Shown here one piece after another: positions 34,792 through 46,505 of a DNA stretch of 64,000 bases. Within the stretch, counting starts at the first letter, position 1. Each line of letters starts with the position of its first letter. The translations under genes were made by a program, and so were the position numbers. Origin of the DNA: Ostrinia nubilalis (lineage: Eukaryota > Arthropoda > Insecta > Lepidoptera > Crambidae); NCBI RefSeq assembly GCF_963855985.1, contig NC_087111.1, positions 5,771,001 to 5,835,000 of the forward strand, written 5' to 3'. Under the pieces are notes generated by a model. It ran no database searches, was not told where the DNA came from, and saw nothing but the letters and a program-made list of their open reading frames with translations.

Positions 34792-36156
34792 CTCACTCTG
34801 GTCAAAAATCTCAAAAATAAGGAATTTAGTTAGCATATTACATACTTATCTTCGTTGTATGCCACACACAGGTTATCACTAGGCGACTAGGTAAAATAAA
34901 AAGACAATAAGTTTGTAAGTACACGATTTTAGTGGTTAATAAAATCAAATAGTCACATTTTGAGTTGCAATCGCGAACTTAGCTTTCAGAGCAAGGCTTT
35001 ATTCGTACAGACGAAAGCACTTCAAGCTGAACACTGAGGCATCTTAAGTAGTTGTAAATGCTATTTTACAGCAAAAATATTATTCTGATGTGGTGCACCT
35101 ACGAAGAAAATTAACACAATAATATCATTTTACCAGTGAACATGCATTACGCGCGGACCAAATATGGCGGTAACGTATGCCGAATGCAGAAACAAGAAAC
35201 TATCGCGTAAAGTTATCGCCTGCGGATCAAATCTATAGCGAAGGAGGTTTTAGGGGTCCGTATTAAATTAGAGAAACTATAAATCACAATAGAATGTTGC
35301 TGAAAATTACACTTTTTATTTATTGGTAGTGCCTGAAAGTAAATAAATGATTGATTTGATTTGAGTCATATAGTTAAAGCATTTAAAATTATGAATTTTG
35401 TCTGTTTTCAAGAACTAGATTAACTGAAAACTGTATTTTGACTATTTAAATACTTGTCTGTGACTACATATTTTTCTATAAGTTTTCTTATGTTAGCGAT
35501 TTGTAGAGAAACAAAGAAAAGCCAGAATTGCATCAAGATAACTTATTTCTGTTAAGAAAACATTTATTTCATCTAAGTATTTAAGTTTTAGGACCTATTG
35601 AATTTATTGTTAGGAGTTTTCCACAATGATTTCTAGTAATTTTGATTTGACCTACCGCACTTTGGCATAGCCCGCTTCTCCCTTGACCACCTAAGTTTTT
35701 TTTTTTTTCAAAAACAAAAGGCAGTGGCATGGCGCCGCGCGTATCGAGCACGCGTTATCGGCTCCGAACACAAACAACGGTTGTCCATTAGACGGTAATC
35801 GGCGATGCCACCAGCCAGCATTGTCTCGCGGTTTTCAATTTAGAATGTTGTTTTGTGTGCTTTATGCCTTTGCCTTTGATACTGGCAATATTCGCTGGAG
35901 TTTCGATGAGTAAATGTAATTATTCTAAATTCAAATTCTAGATTTGAGTTTGAATCTGGCAACTGGTTATATTCGGTGTTGAAGTTTCGATGAGTAGAAT
36001 TATTCTAAATTCAAATTCTAGGTTTTGAGGTGTGAAGCGAGTCCGTGGTAGCTGCTTATTATCTTATAATTAACTTTAAAAAAAAAATAAAACAGACTTC
36101 AAATGCGTGAACACAAAAAAAAACTAAAAATTAAAAAAAAGTTCTACCCTTGGGGG

Positions 36157-36424
36157 TAGGGTTGCCAACTATACTGTTTTGAACAGTATTATACTGTTTT
36201 TCACTAAATTATACTTTTTACTGTTGAACAAAAATAAAGTATACAAAATACTGTTTTCAGCTAGCATCACTAGTATCCATAGATATTTTTAAAAGTAAAT
36301 GCCCAACACCACATTTAAGTACGCGTTGTAGAGCTATACTGTTTGTTTTTTTTTTAATACTGTCTGTTTTCCTTCTCCGACCTCTGATATACTTTATATT
36401 TTGAAAGAAAAGTTGGCAACCCTA
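36157..36424. mobile_element. hAT-like MITE with 8-bp target duplication
   Basis: Ends TAGGGTTGCCAACT and inversely TAGGGTTGCCAACT. Flanked by CTTGGGGG at 36149-36156 and 36425-36432. The uninterrupted target CACCCTTGGGGGTGAAATAT is seen at about 36560. The 8-bp duplication fits the hAT superfamily. 268 bp, no coding capacity. Confidence 0.85.
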
Positions 36425-36757
36425 CTTGGGGGTGAAATATTTTCTTCAAATTCGCATGAAACCACCCTTTTGATAATACCTATTCAACAAAAAAAAATCG
36501 TTCAAATTGGTTCATAATCGGCGGAGATATTGCGTATAAAAAAGTTCATCCCCAATTTTCCACCCTTGGGGGTGAAATATTTTCTTCAAATTCGCATGAA
36601 ACCATCCTTTTGATAATACCTATTCAACAAAAAATAATCGTTCAAATTGATTTATAATCGGCGGAGATATTGCGTATAAAAAAGTTCATCCCCAATTTTC
36701 CACCATTGGGGGTTGTTTTTTCTATTATTAAATTTAAATGGGACCACCCTTGAGGTA

Positions 36758-36990
36758 TCCCAACTAATATTATAAATGCGAAAGTAACTCTGTCTGTCTG
36801 TCTGTCTGTTACGCTTTCCCGCTTAAACCTCGCAACCGATTTTGATGAAATTTGGCATAGAGATAGTTTGAGTCCCGGGAAAGAACATAGGATAGTTTTT
36901 ATCCCGGTTTTTGAAACAGGGACGCGCGCGATAAAGTTTTTCTGTGACAGACAAAATTCCACGCGGGCGAAGCCGCGGGCGGAAAGCTAG
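36758..36990 (+). mobile_element. Non-autonomous Helitron (233 bp)
   Basis: Starts TCCCAACTAATATTAT, ends with a hairpin (CGCGGGCGAAGCCGCGGG) and GGAAAGCTAG. It lies exactly between A and T: the sibling host repeat at 40.96 kb reads (inversely) GAGGTATTACCTATACGCC without it. No target duplication. All these are Helitron hallmarks. Contains (TCTG)n and shares its body with 52230-52458. Confidence 0.9.
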
Positions 36991-37371
36991 TTACCTATAT
37001 GCCGAAAAAAGATTTGTTCAAATCGGTTCATAATTGGCGGAGTTATCGCGTAACAAACATAGAAAAAAAAACATACGGGTCGAATTGAGAACCTCCTCCT
37101 TTTTTGAAGTCGGTTGAAAATGTGATGTTATTTTTACAATACAAAACACACTGTTTTTTTCTTGCTATCACTAACTTATCATTAAGTAAATTATCATTAA
37201 GTAATTTTATCAACTACATTATGGTTAAGATGTGATGTCACATCTAGTACGTGGTGATTTTGTATGAATTATATTTTCCAGCGCCATTTTTTGTAAAGCT
37301 TAGAATTGATCTTAAGCTTTTAGCTTTGGACTGAATATTCGATGATTAGTAGCTCATCTTGATTTGAAATA

Positions 37372-37423
37372 AACCATAACCTTGCAAAATCTTTATTCAT
37401 TGGATTTTGCAAGGTTTATGGTT
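37372..37423. repeat. Hairpin, about 20-bp stem, miRNA-precursor-like
   Basis: AACCATAACCTTGCAAAATC and, after an 11-base loop, GATTTTGCAAGGTTTATGGT. One bulged base. Confidence 0.6.
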
Positions 37424-38912
37424 AATATCAACCCAAAATAACTTATTAAGTGCTAGTTAGAATTCAGTGCTTATCAGAGAAGTCCGATCCCCATCATGTT
37501 GTAAGTATAATAAATGAATCATTATAAAACATCACTTTGAATATAAAATGCCTTTTAAGAAATGTTAAAAGGCCATAAAAAACAAACACATAGCAGATAG
37601 GCAAATTATTTGTTATCCGCTTTTATAGACCAGTTTAAATTTATTGACCTCGTGCCACAGTGTAAGGTGGGTCAGTAGCATGGGTTTGTGAGAAACTTGA
37701 GAATATTGTGAAGTTGAGAAAAATATATTTGATCAATAAATAATTAAATTATAGCGGCGTCGTGTGCAGGAGCGCTTAAGATAGAAGAAAAATGTCTTTG
37801 TATCAAAATATTGTTTTAAAGATAGGTAGGTAAATCTAAAATAATATTTCAATTAAAATCTGCTAAAAAATAATTATAATGCAACTTTTGCACTTTGTTA
37901 TACCTAAACTATTCGAATGCGTAAAATAATTTAATTATAAAATCTATGTAAATAAACTAAGGAAGGATCAAACGGCATAGCTATAAGTTTTTGCATGGCA
38001 TAAAAAAACTCTGTCAATGGTTTCAGATTCGGTGTTACTGTTCCTCATTTACTAAACTGTGGTTATGTTTCCGAACTAGCTCAAATGCTTGTTGCTTTAA
38101 AATTCATTTGGCTCCGTTTAAAAGCATTCGGAACACGTGTCGATTGATTGAACTGTTTTAATTAATTTCCATGTTGATTACATTGATTTGTTGCGAAACT
38201 GACAAATGTTGTATTTGGAAATTATTTTTTTAAGTATTAGTTAAGATCCACTTAAGATACATTTGAATTGAACCGATTTATTTAAGTAGTTCATGTTAAA
38301 AAGCTACATTGGGACGAGCTGAGCTTTCTAAACGCATAATAATAAGTAAATGTGACTACAATATTATCTCTTACTTCTTTCTTCCTTCTATTGACTTTTT
38401 TATTTCAAATATTCTTTCATTCGGACTATTATAACAATAATAGTGTGGCAACAAAAATATTTAGCCTGCTATTTTTTCTTTAAAATCACCCTTATTCTTT
38501 TTCTTCTTCGTCGCTACACTCTTGCCAGAGTGGTCGTGGTCGTCACACCCTCCTTTATACCATCACCCATATAGCAAGTAAGTATATGAAGCGTGCTTAG
38601 CAAAATATGCTGTCGCGACATACATAAACTTAATCAACTCCTATGATATCTTAAACACGCAGACACGATTTCAGGCACAACACAGCCTGCTTTATGACTG
38701 TAATTAAAAGATCCCCACTTTACACTATCAGTACCTCAAGTACTACTTAAGTTTTATAATACAATGCTATTAAGTATCGATAAGGACTAAAATTGAAAGA
38801 CCCCTGTCAGGAAAGTTCTGCTTCATAATGTGAGGTCTATTAGTTTTGGTTATCAGGGCTAAGAACCAAGATTAGAGACCTGTAGCTTTACCAAAGTTTA
38901 CAGTACACCAAA

Positions 38913-39119
38913 GCTAGCGAGTGTGTAAAAACATTTATGAAGATTTTAGTTCTTGAAAGTAACCGCTAGGGGTGCTGTACAAAATACATTTCTTCGAGTT
39001 TATAGTGTGCTCGATAGTGACTGCGTAAAAAAGTCATGAAATGTATGACAGATTGATGCACCCCTAGCGGTATCTTTCAAAAACTAAATCTTCAGAGATT
39101 TTTTGACACACTCGCTAGC
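38913..39119. mobile_element. MITE, 207 bp, with about 63-bp inverted arms
   Basis: GCTAGCGAGTGTGTAAAAAC to CCGCTAGGGGTGC at the left, the inverse at 39056-39119, about 80% identical. No coding capacity. Confidence 0.75.
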
Positions 39120-39776
39120 GATCTTATGGTAAGCACACTGGTCATTTTTATGCAGTCGCTAGCGAGCACGCTATAGTCATGGTTATCACACAGTACTCTC
39201 TTGAAGGAGTCTTGTATTTAAAGGTCTTCTTTAACTGGTGGTTTATAAAGTGAGTTTATCTTAATGACGACATGAAAGCTAGGACTGACGCCCTCGCATT
39301 TGAGGTAATTATAGGCATTTTGTAGGGAGATTTATTGCAATTGATATTTACGAGAAAGATACTGCTTTATTAAACTTTACTGGCGATGTTGTAAGCTATC
39401 TATAAAGTTTCTTAAGCTATTTGTATGTTTAACTTGTGAATGCGAGTTTGTAAGGAAAACATTCATTAACTTTCAGAAGCTCTTTAAGGCAATGGGCTTT
39501 TTTGGCTCTTTTGCTTTGAGCTTTGAGACAATATGTAGGTAGGCCGATGGTGAAAAGAAGCAGCGCAAGAAACTCAGTTACTATTTTCAGTCTCATTTTC
39601 AAAATTTTACGTTTTTGCAGACGTCGAAGTAAAATTTTTGCTCCATTCCTGGGGTGTGGAGTCATAAGAATGGTCAGAGATGACAAGAGAGAAATATGAA
39701 AACATCAGGCCTCCCCAATCTGTCTAGCCAGCGTGGAGAATAGTTCAAATCCTCAATTTGCCTAGGAACATATAAT

Positions 39777-39938
39777 ACCCGCGACTTCGTACGGGTGGAT
39801 CCCGTTTTACCCTCTTAGGGGTGGAGTTTCGTAAAATCAGTTCTTATCCGTTAGCACTTGTAGTTTCTGAAATTTCGTGATGTGTGATTGAGTCAGTCAG
39901 CCAATCAGTCAGTGACCTTTCACTTTTATAAATATAGA
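39777..39938 (-). mobile_element. Helitron-like fragment
   Basis: Minus strand starts TCTATATTTATAAAAGTG as in 13599-13750, with GTCACTGACTG words, and ends near CGTACGAAGTCGCGGG. The final CTAG is lost. Confidence 0.55.
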
Positions 39939-39958
39939 TTTCTACAGCGGATACTAAA

Positions 39959-40136
39959 TTAGGCCTGGTTTCCACCAGAACGGAGAGGGGAAGAGAGGAG
40001 ATATGTTATGACCAATCAGATTTCGTTATTTCCACATCTCTCCCCTTAGCTTCGGTTCAAAAATCTGATTGGTTTTTCAAAGCACGACTTAAATCTTGTC
40101 TCTCCTCTTCTCCACCTTGATGGAAACCAAGCCTTA
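39959..40136. mobile_element. MITE, 178 bp
   Basis: Ends TTAGGCCTGGTTTCCACCAG and inversely TAAGGCTTGGTTTCCATCAA, followed by GGAGAGG-like words on both sides. Two copies of the word AATCAGATT(T) inside. Confidence 0.75.
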
Positions 40137-40468
40137 ATCTTCGCTGTAGAAATATCTTCCAAATGAATAAGTAGGTAGTTATTCAAATTGAGCATTATTG
40201 AACTATTCTCCACCCTGGCTAGACAGATTGGGGAGGCTTGATGTTTGCATATTTCTCTTTTGTCATCTCTTACCATTCTTATGACTCCCCACCCCAGCAA
40301 AAAGTTTACTTCGGCGTCTACAAAAATGTTAAATTTGAAAATGAGACTGAAAATAATAACTTGCGCTGCTTCTTTTCATCATTGTCTGGTACCGGGCTTA
40401 ATGAGCTGACGATCATGATGACATTTGTAAGATTGACAAATCAAAAGAGGTTAAAGTCAAATTCTTAC

Positions 40469-40697
40469 CTCCACTTCGTCCTTCGATTCTGGAACCATGT
40501 CTTCACCTGCGCGTCCGTCATCTTCAAGGTCTTCGCCAAGGACGCTCTCTCAGCCGACGCCAGGTACTTCTGCTTGTGGAACCGCTTCTCCAGCTCGGCT
40601 ATCTGCAGCCTGGTGAAGGAGGTCCGAGGTTTCTTCCGCTTAGGAGGCGTTCGGTTCTGGTACGGGTGCCCGATCCGCCTCGTGATGGGGAATGATG
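40469..40697 (-). CDS. C15: C15/TLX homeobox protein, coding exon 2 (homeodomain)
   Basis: The exon encodes residues 184-259 plus two bases of codon 260. It starts after a TTCCAG acceptor and ends at AG followed by GTAAGAAT, phase 2. It carries the conserved pre-homeodomain segment [15 protein letters not shown] and nearly all of the homeodomain (residues 204-263 of the assembled protein). Helix 3 reads [13 protein letters not shown]. Threonine at homeodomain position 47 (residue 250) marks the TLX/HOX11 class; Trp48, Phe49 and Asn51, the invariant core and DNA-contact residues, are present. The [12 protein letters not shown] lead-in and the NRRTKWRRQTAEE run into exon 3 are the family signature, so assignment to C15/TLX rather than another NK-like class is firm. 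An inverted repeat begins only about 80 bases beyond the donor. Confidence 0.96.
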
Positions 40698-40814
40698 CTG
40701 GAATGTAACGGTTTGGGTTTAGTTATTTGTTATTTGATGCCATATTCATTGGTAAATAGGTGATGTTAATGTCATAAGACATTCCCTGCCAATTATTTTT
40801 TAAGATAGTACCTA

Positions 40815-41243
40815 CTTTTCAACCGACTTCAAAAAAGGAGGAGGTTCTCAATTCGACCCGTATGTTTTTTTTTTTTTTTCTATGTTTGTTACGCGATAAC
40901 TCCGCCAATTATGAACCGATTTGAACAAATCTTTTTTCGGCGTATAGGTAATACCTCAAGGGTGGTCCCATTTAAATTTAATAATAGAAAAAACAACCCC
41001 CAAGGGTGGAAAATTGGGGATGAACTTTTTTATACGCAATATCTCCGCCGATTATAAATCAATTTGAACGATTATTTTTTTGTTGAATAGGTATTATCAA
41101 AAGGGTGGTTTCATGCGAATTTGAAGAAAATATTTCACCCCCAAGGGTGGAAAATTGGGGATGAACTTTTTTATACGCAATATTTTTAATTTTTAGTATT
41201 TTTTTGTGTTCACGCATTTGAAGTCGGTTTTATTTTTTTAAAA
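40815..41243. mobile_element. Inverted-end repeat element, copy 2
   Basis: TTTTCAACCGACTTCAAAAA at the left, TTTGAAGTCGGTTTTATTTT at the right. Inverse orientation to 36076-37122. It lacks the hAT-like and Helitron insertions and so records the empty sites. Confidence 0.8.
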
Positions 41244-44200
41244 AGTTAATTATTGAGCAAAGTTTTTTACGATAAAGAAAAACTGGAACGAATATTCTTG
41301 AATTTGTTTATGTGAACTTAGAAGCCGTGAAGTTCAGAAATTAATAAAAATATTTATTTTATCTTTGAAAATTCAAATTCACAGCAAAATACCTACATAT
41401 TGCTTTGAATAATTTGCGAATATTACCACAGAATAATAATAAGATATTACTGAGATTTGAATAGTAATGCTCTATCTAGTCTAGTAATGAATTTTGTTAC
41501 CAATTAGGCGATGCTTTGTTACTACGAGTATTTGCCAGAAAAGTCGTTTACAAAGAATAAAACGATAGTGAATAGGTATAGACAGTACAATCGTAAGAAT
41601 TCATTTCTTCAAATGGGACATAATGCTAACTCAATTCAAATACTTAGTTATTACTACAGAAACGGTTCACAATCTACAGTTTTATCTAAAAACAATCACA
41701 GCAATAACATAACTATTATCCCACAGTATTTGCATATTATCTTAATAATTGAAATCACGACTATGGGCAATATACGAGAATGGCTAAAAGTTATGAATAC
41801 ATAAATAAAAATCCCATCAAACATACACTTTTGTAAATTACGGCGTATTACGCGGTAATAATCAAGGTTTTCAAAATTACGAATTACACGATGATTACAG
41901 CTGAACCTGTTTTAGTTTTGATGGCGGCCATATTTGGGCGACCGCAAAGCAAAATCGTGATTATAATTCAGGTTTTCGTTGTGTGTAATTCCATTCAAAT
42001 TATGATTCAGTTGCATTTTATTTTGGGACATCAAAAGCTTATTGAACTTCATGACACACAAAAGATGTAGGATGGGAAACATTACTTATTAATAAATCAA
42101 TATTTCTTCAGTTTTCAGCCGGATTTATATTACTATGCATGCTATGATACAGTTTTATCGACCATTTTAGACGTCACAGTTATGAATGGGCATTATGGTA
42201 AATCGATGAAATACCGCGATAAATGTATCGTGTTTATCATGGCTTGTATCAAAGCCTACAGATCATTACTGATTGCAAGCAGAAAATCATCTTGAGATCA
42301 CTTCAGTCATCAGATTTAAATCTTAATTACAATGTTGCTAAAATACATGCGCGACTTATGTAGGTAAATTGATATTAAAATATGAAAACTAATTTATTTC
42401 TAAGTTGGTCGCTCTAATCGTTAATACAGATTGATAGAAAATTGCTTTACTTGTAGAGTTCTTAATATGTTCAATATTATCTTAAATCTCATTCTAACTG
42501 CATTACTAAGCTGTCTCCTCAAAATTACATCCAAAATGGCCGCGATTATGCTTTTTAAAATTCGAAACTCAATTACGTTCGTTTAAACGCAGCGCTCTGA
42601 TTGGTCCTCGCTGTAATGGCCAGTGTTTATCGTAAAGGTGCATTCTCACTGCACATTATTCGTTCGCGAGCATTTAAAATCAAGTGGTTTGAGCTCGCCA
42701 GGGATACAAGTTGTAAGAGGTGCAAGGTATGAAGTAAATAAAAATGTATGAACTAAGTATTCATTCAGAACTTACAATATTACAGGCAAGTATAAAGAAA
42801 TATTTCTTCAATTCATACATTTTTATTCACTATCCGTATCAATAACTTATTTTTTAATCGACACAATCAGATGACAAGTGATTATACAATGTGTTGTGAA
42901 TTGTAGTAAATATAAGTTCGTTGTAGGTACGTGTAAGTATGTTCTACAATCTTTGCCGAACATTATTCTACGAATCCACGCGAACACTCTAGTGTAGACG
43001 CACCATTACAGATCGATTTGTATTAAATAACCCGTGAGATGGGATCATGTCGTTAACTATAAATACTGTTCATGTCGACATCACATCAGCCTATACAAAT
43101 TTGATGCAAAATCGCTCCTATTACAAACCACATAAGATACTAGAGTTGAGCTTGATTTGCTATCTGTATTAAAGTCGATTTGAAATTCATAATCGACATA
43201 ATGGTAAATGCCAGTTTATTCGCTGCGGTAATTCCGAATATATTACAAATTCATTTTAAACTCCTCGAGCGTGAAATTTTATAATGTATCCGACATTATT
43301 CATTATTATGCTAAAAAGGATGGTTTTGATTTGATGATGTTGATGGTAGATGACATTGAACGATGAAACTGATTGTCAATGGGATATTTAGTAATGTACG
43401 GATGACGGCACATCAAGTTTAACTAAGTTGCTTCTTATGTGATTGTAATAGGTGATATTTTGCCACAAAAATGCTGTGTGCTTGTATCTATTAATTTCAA
43501 TTCAATTAGTTTTTTTTTCAGGGCACTTAAAAATTCGTCCCAAATATAGCTTACCCTATCACCACTTCAGGACAACATATACGCTGGTTAGGTACTTAGA
43601 AGATAGAAGATTTTCTCACCCAACCTTTTCTTTGCGGTCTAGGAGTTACTTACTTACTAGTTACTACTTAAACAAACGTTTTCGGGTTCAAATCATAATG
43701 AGGAGCGATGTCGTTTCTGTTTTTAAAATACGAACCATTCCAGGCCAATAAAAAAAAATATTCAAAAAAGGAACAAAAACATTCCTTCAAACCTTTTTAC
43801 CCGCGGTAGGTTTCACAACCCATATTCTAAATTCAAATTACGAATTCGACTCTTCCATTTTTGTTTTCAAATGTGGAAGGAACCACATTAAACGGCGCGC
43901 TCCGATTGGCTGAAGGCGTAATGGTTGGTTCACGTGACCACAAATTGCTACAATTGTAAGGGCGTACAGTCTAACGCGAAAGTTGATGACCGTTTGTGAC
44001 CTTTAAGAACATGGCTGCAAAGTTAAATTTTCCTGAAACCTCTGCATTAGACTGTACACTGGTATGTTTAAGACGGCTGTTAGAAGCTTTTCAACGTTAT
44101 AAGTCCCACGTAATTGGTTTTTGATCGTGACGTAAATGGTTTTCTTATGTTGATGTAGTTTTGATATGTATCTTTACATTAAATCTATTCAAGGCATGTC

Positions 44201-44659
44201 GAGTTGAACTTTTTAATCATTGAATAAGTATTGAACATAAGGTTCTGAAGATCTACAATAGAAAAAACTTCCAAACGTAATAAATAAAATTATTTATTAT
44301 TAGAGACCGTTAAATCTCTCGTAGCACCGTAGCTCGTAGCAAAGAAATTGACTCCATACATTAGATTTGAACGAATCAGTAACATTTTAATTTTTTTTAC
44401 CGATTCCCAACAAGAGTAATAAAATTATATCCAGGAAAAGATACAATATTTTTTTTATATTATGTAGTAAAAAAAAACTTATTAGGTTCACAGGAAATCA
44501 AAACCTACACGCATCTCGAAATAAAAATGACACACAAAAACATCCTACATCCACAAAAACTACCTACATAAAACAAAACCGATTAGTTATGTAGTACCCG
44601 TATATTTTGCGAGCACTTGTGTTCTGTCACACAGCATCACGGCGAAAAGGGTGCCTTAA

Positions 44660-44684
44660 CCAGATTCCGCGGGCATAATCTAGT
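44660..44684 (+). mobile_element. Helitron-like 3' end fragment
   Basis: CCGCGGGCATAATCTAG then T. Too short to define an element. Confidence 0.3.
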
Positions 44685-45790
44685 TACGCACTTATGAATC
44701 ATGAGCTTTACATCCAAGAAACCCTACACGCAATTTCCATCCTATTATCTTACCCATAAAGTTGAAAACAGGTTCCCTCCGAAAACGAAACTGAAATTCA
44801 GCAAAAAAGCCAAGTCTTTATGTCGACGCAAGAAGGCTCAAATTGAAACGAAAGTCTGGCACGCACAAATTATATAAAGACGTACGTGTAAGTTATGGGT
44901 GAACGTTTTAAAAAAATGGATATGCCATTCTTTGGATGCGAATGGAAAATGTGAAATATGATTTAATTCTGGGTGTTTGTGTGTGTATAACTTTTATTGT
45001 TTATTTTATTATTATGTAAGGACGCAGATGAGGTATTTTAATACAGAAGTATTGTACGAATAGCAAGCAACTGAATACTTCACTTATTGGATGAGTCAGT
45101 ATTAAGGAAAAAGATAAATACAGTAAAAAAATTTGCTTTGTATCGCTCTGTTGCAGAACAGTCTGTTTAAGATAACAAAAGTGTTTTTACTAAATAACTC
45201 ATTATAAAGAAGATAAGCTCATATATAATTTATACAGACTTAAAACGGCTATAAATAAGGAAAAACTCCTATAAAATTATCCAAGATTGTAAAAATAATT
45301 TAAGCGCCTTTTTCATTACCCCTAATTTACAACTCGGACCAATTAACCCTAAGATAATCGCGAAGAAAAATTAACAAACAAATTCATATTGAAGGGTTAG
45401 CCGTCTCCGGTGTAATCCCGCTTATGATATTATGCTTGGGGTTGAGTTCACCCCTTTTGGTTACCTCAGTCCGCAGAGGGAATCACAATTTATATCTTTA
45501 TCATAATGTTTTTGAAACGTTTTAGGGTTATTTCTTATTTTCATGACCGATTAAATGGTATGGACGAAGGCTTATCAAGCTAAACACAATGGCATCTTAT
45601 GCAGTGTTAATAAATACGATTTTTCTACAAATATTAAGTTATCCGATTTACTGTCAACTAATACGAGTACCTAAAGGTGTCTAAGACATTTTCAAATGAT
45701 TTCTTTTTTATATAACACATAGGATATAGTTGGAGCATCCATATCAACCCATATTTCACACAGTGGTGCGACGATGTATTTTTTTAAGAT

Positions 45791-46010
45791 GCCAAAATTC
45801 TTTCAAACAAGGGGGATAAAATATACAAAATAATAAATAGTTCACGCGTATCCCGCACAGTGTTGCGAGGCGTGAAACGCGTTTCCTTATCAACTTTATT
45901 CAAAATTCTTGCAGACAAGGGCGATAAAATATACAAAACAAATAGTTCACGCACAACCCGCACAGTGGTGCGAGGCGTGAGGCGCGGACAAATTCGCGAT
46001 CCCGCGTGAT
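45791..46010 (+). repeat. About 111-bp tandem duplication
   Basis: AAAATTCTTTCAAACAAGGG and AAAATTCTTGCAGACAAGGG start two units. Both contain AAATAGTTCACGC and GCACAGTG(T/G)TGCGAGGCGTG. The minus-strand frame through it is not a gene. Confidence 0.75.
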
Positions 46011-46423
46011 GGAGCGGACGCCTCAAATCCCACGTGACAGCCCAATTAGACGTCACGCATTCGTCTTCTCGTCCTTACTTTTTCAGAGGGGCGGATTTGG
46101 CCCGAGTGGAGCTGAGTTGAAGCATTGTGCACGCTCACTTTACTAAATTATAATCTCGGGCCATTTAAATATTGTGTAGGCTGTAGAGTAATAAGAAATA
46201 GGTACATGGAGTTATAATTTTGTATTTCATAGGCAAATATTTATCAGTCTAAGAATAAGTAGGTATTAATAATCTATCAGAATCACGTTTTCAGTCTGCT
46301 TAATGAAATGATAATTGATAAGTTGTGTTAACTATCAACATTTCATAGAAGAACAAAAAATCATTTTATAACCCCTTTCACAATGTTTTATATGTAGGTA
46401 TCATAGTTTTATAAACTATTCAT

Positions 46424-46505
46424 CATCATCATCATCATCATTTTCAGCCATAGGACGTCCACTGCTGAACATAGGCCTCCCCCAATGATTTCCACAATGG
46501 CCGGT
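46424..46505 (-). mobile_element. RTE-type LINE 3' terminus with (CAT)n tail
   Basis: Seven CAT units, then TTTTCAGCCATAGGACGTCC and AGGCCTCCCCCAATGATTTC. 5'-truncated. Confidence 0.85.

Larger units (their letters stand above)
36076..37122. mobile_element. Inverted-end repeat element, copy 1, carrying two nested insertions
   Basis: Ends AAAACAGACTTCAAATGCGT and, inversely, TTTTCAACCGACTTCAAAAA. Contains two direct units of GGGGGTGAAATATTTTCTTC to CCCCAATTTTCCACC. Copy 2 (inverted orientation) is at 40815-41243. Interrupted by a hAT-like MITE (36157-36424) and a Helitron (36758-36990). Confidence 0.8.
39541..40385. repeat. Inverted repeat with about 210-bp arms next to C15 exon 2
   Basis: The left arm (39541-39763) contains GAAGAAGCAGCGCAAGAAAC then TCAGTCTCATTTTCAAA and CCTCCCCAATCTGTCTAGCC. 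Their inverses fill 40181-40385. The spacer holds a Helitron-like fragment (39777-39938) and a MITE (39959-40136). Arms are diverged by roughly a tenth. They look like two opposed copies of a LINE/SINE 3' segment also seen at 48.6 and 52.8 kb. Confidence 0.75.
18347..40468 (-). other. C15: C15 intron 2 (about 22.1 kb), splitting the homeobox
   Basis: GTAAGAAT donor at 40468 and TTGTTACAG acceptor ending at 18347. The intron interrupts the codon for homeodomain residue 57. It contains TIR elements (19166-19766, 21315-21499, 21959-22083, 22668-25778, 38913-39119), a duplicated GC-rich block (27.1 and 27.6 kb), a 109-bp tandem repeat (34.5 kb), a nested element with a hAT-like MITE and a Helitron (36.1-37.1 kb), and several hairpins. 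Stretches at about 18.4-19.1, 19.8-20.7, 28.3-29.9, 30.6-32.6 and 37.4-38.9 kb show nothing I can assign; 28.7-29.25 kb is comparatively GC-rich and single-copy within the window. Confidence 0.85.

Noticed and set aside
34422..34882. Frames on both strands with repeated WLVAGLYWVHDWL-like peptides
   Set aside because: Generated by the 109-bp tandem repeat, which changes frame with each copy.
40238..40708. 156-codon plus-strand frame
   Set aside because: It is antisense to the homeodomain exon and runs into an inverted repeat; the minus-strand reading is a conserved homeodomain.
45784..46056. 90-codon minus-strand frame
   Set aside because: It spans a 111-bp tandem duplication and encodes two versions of the same peptide; no family resemblance.
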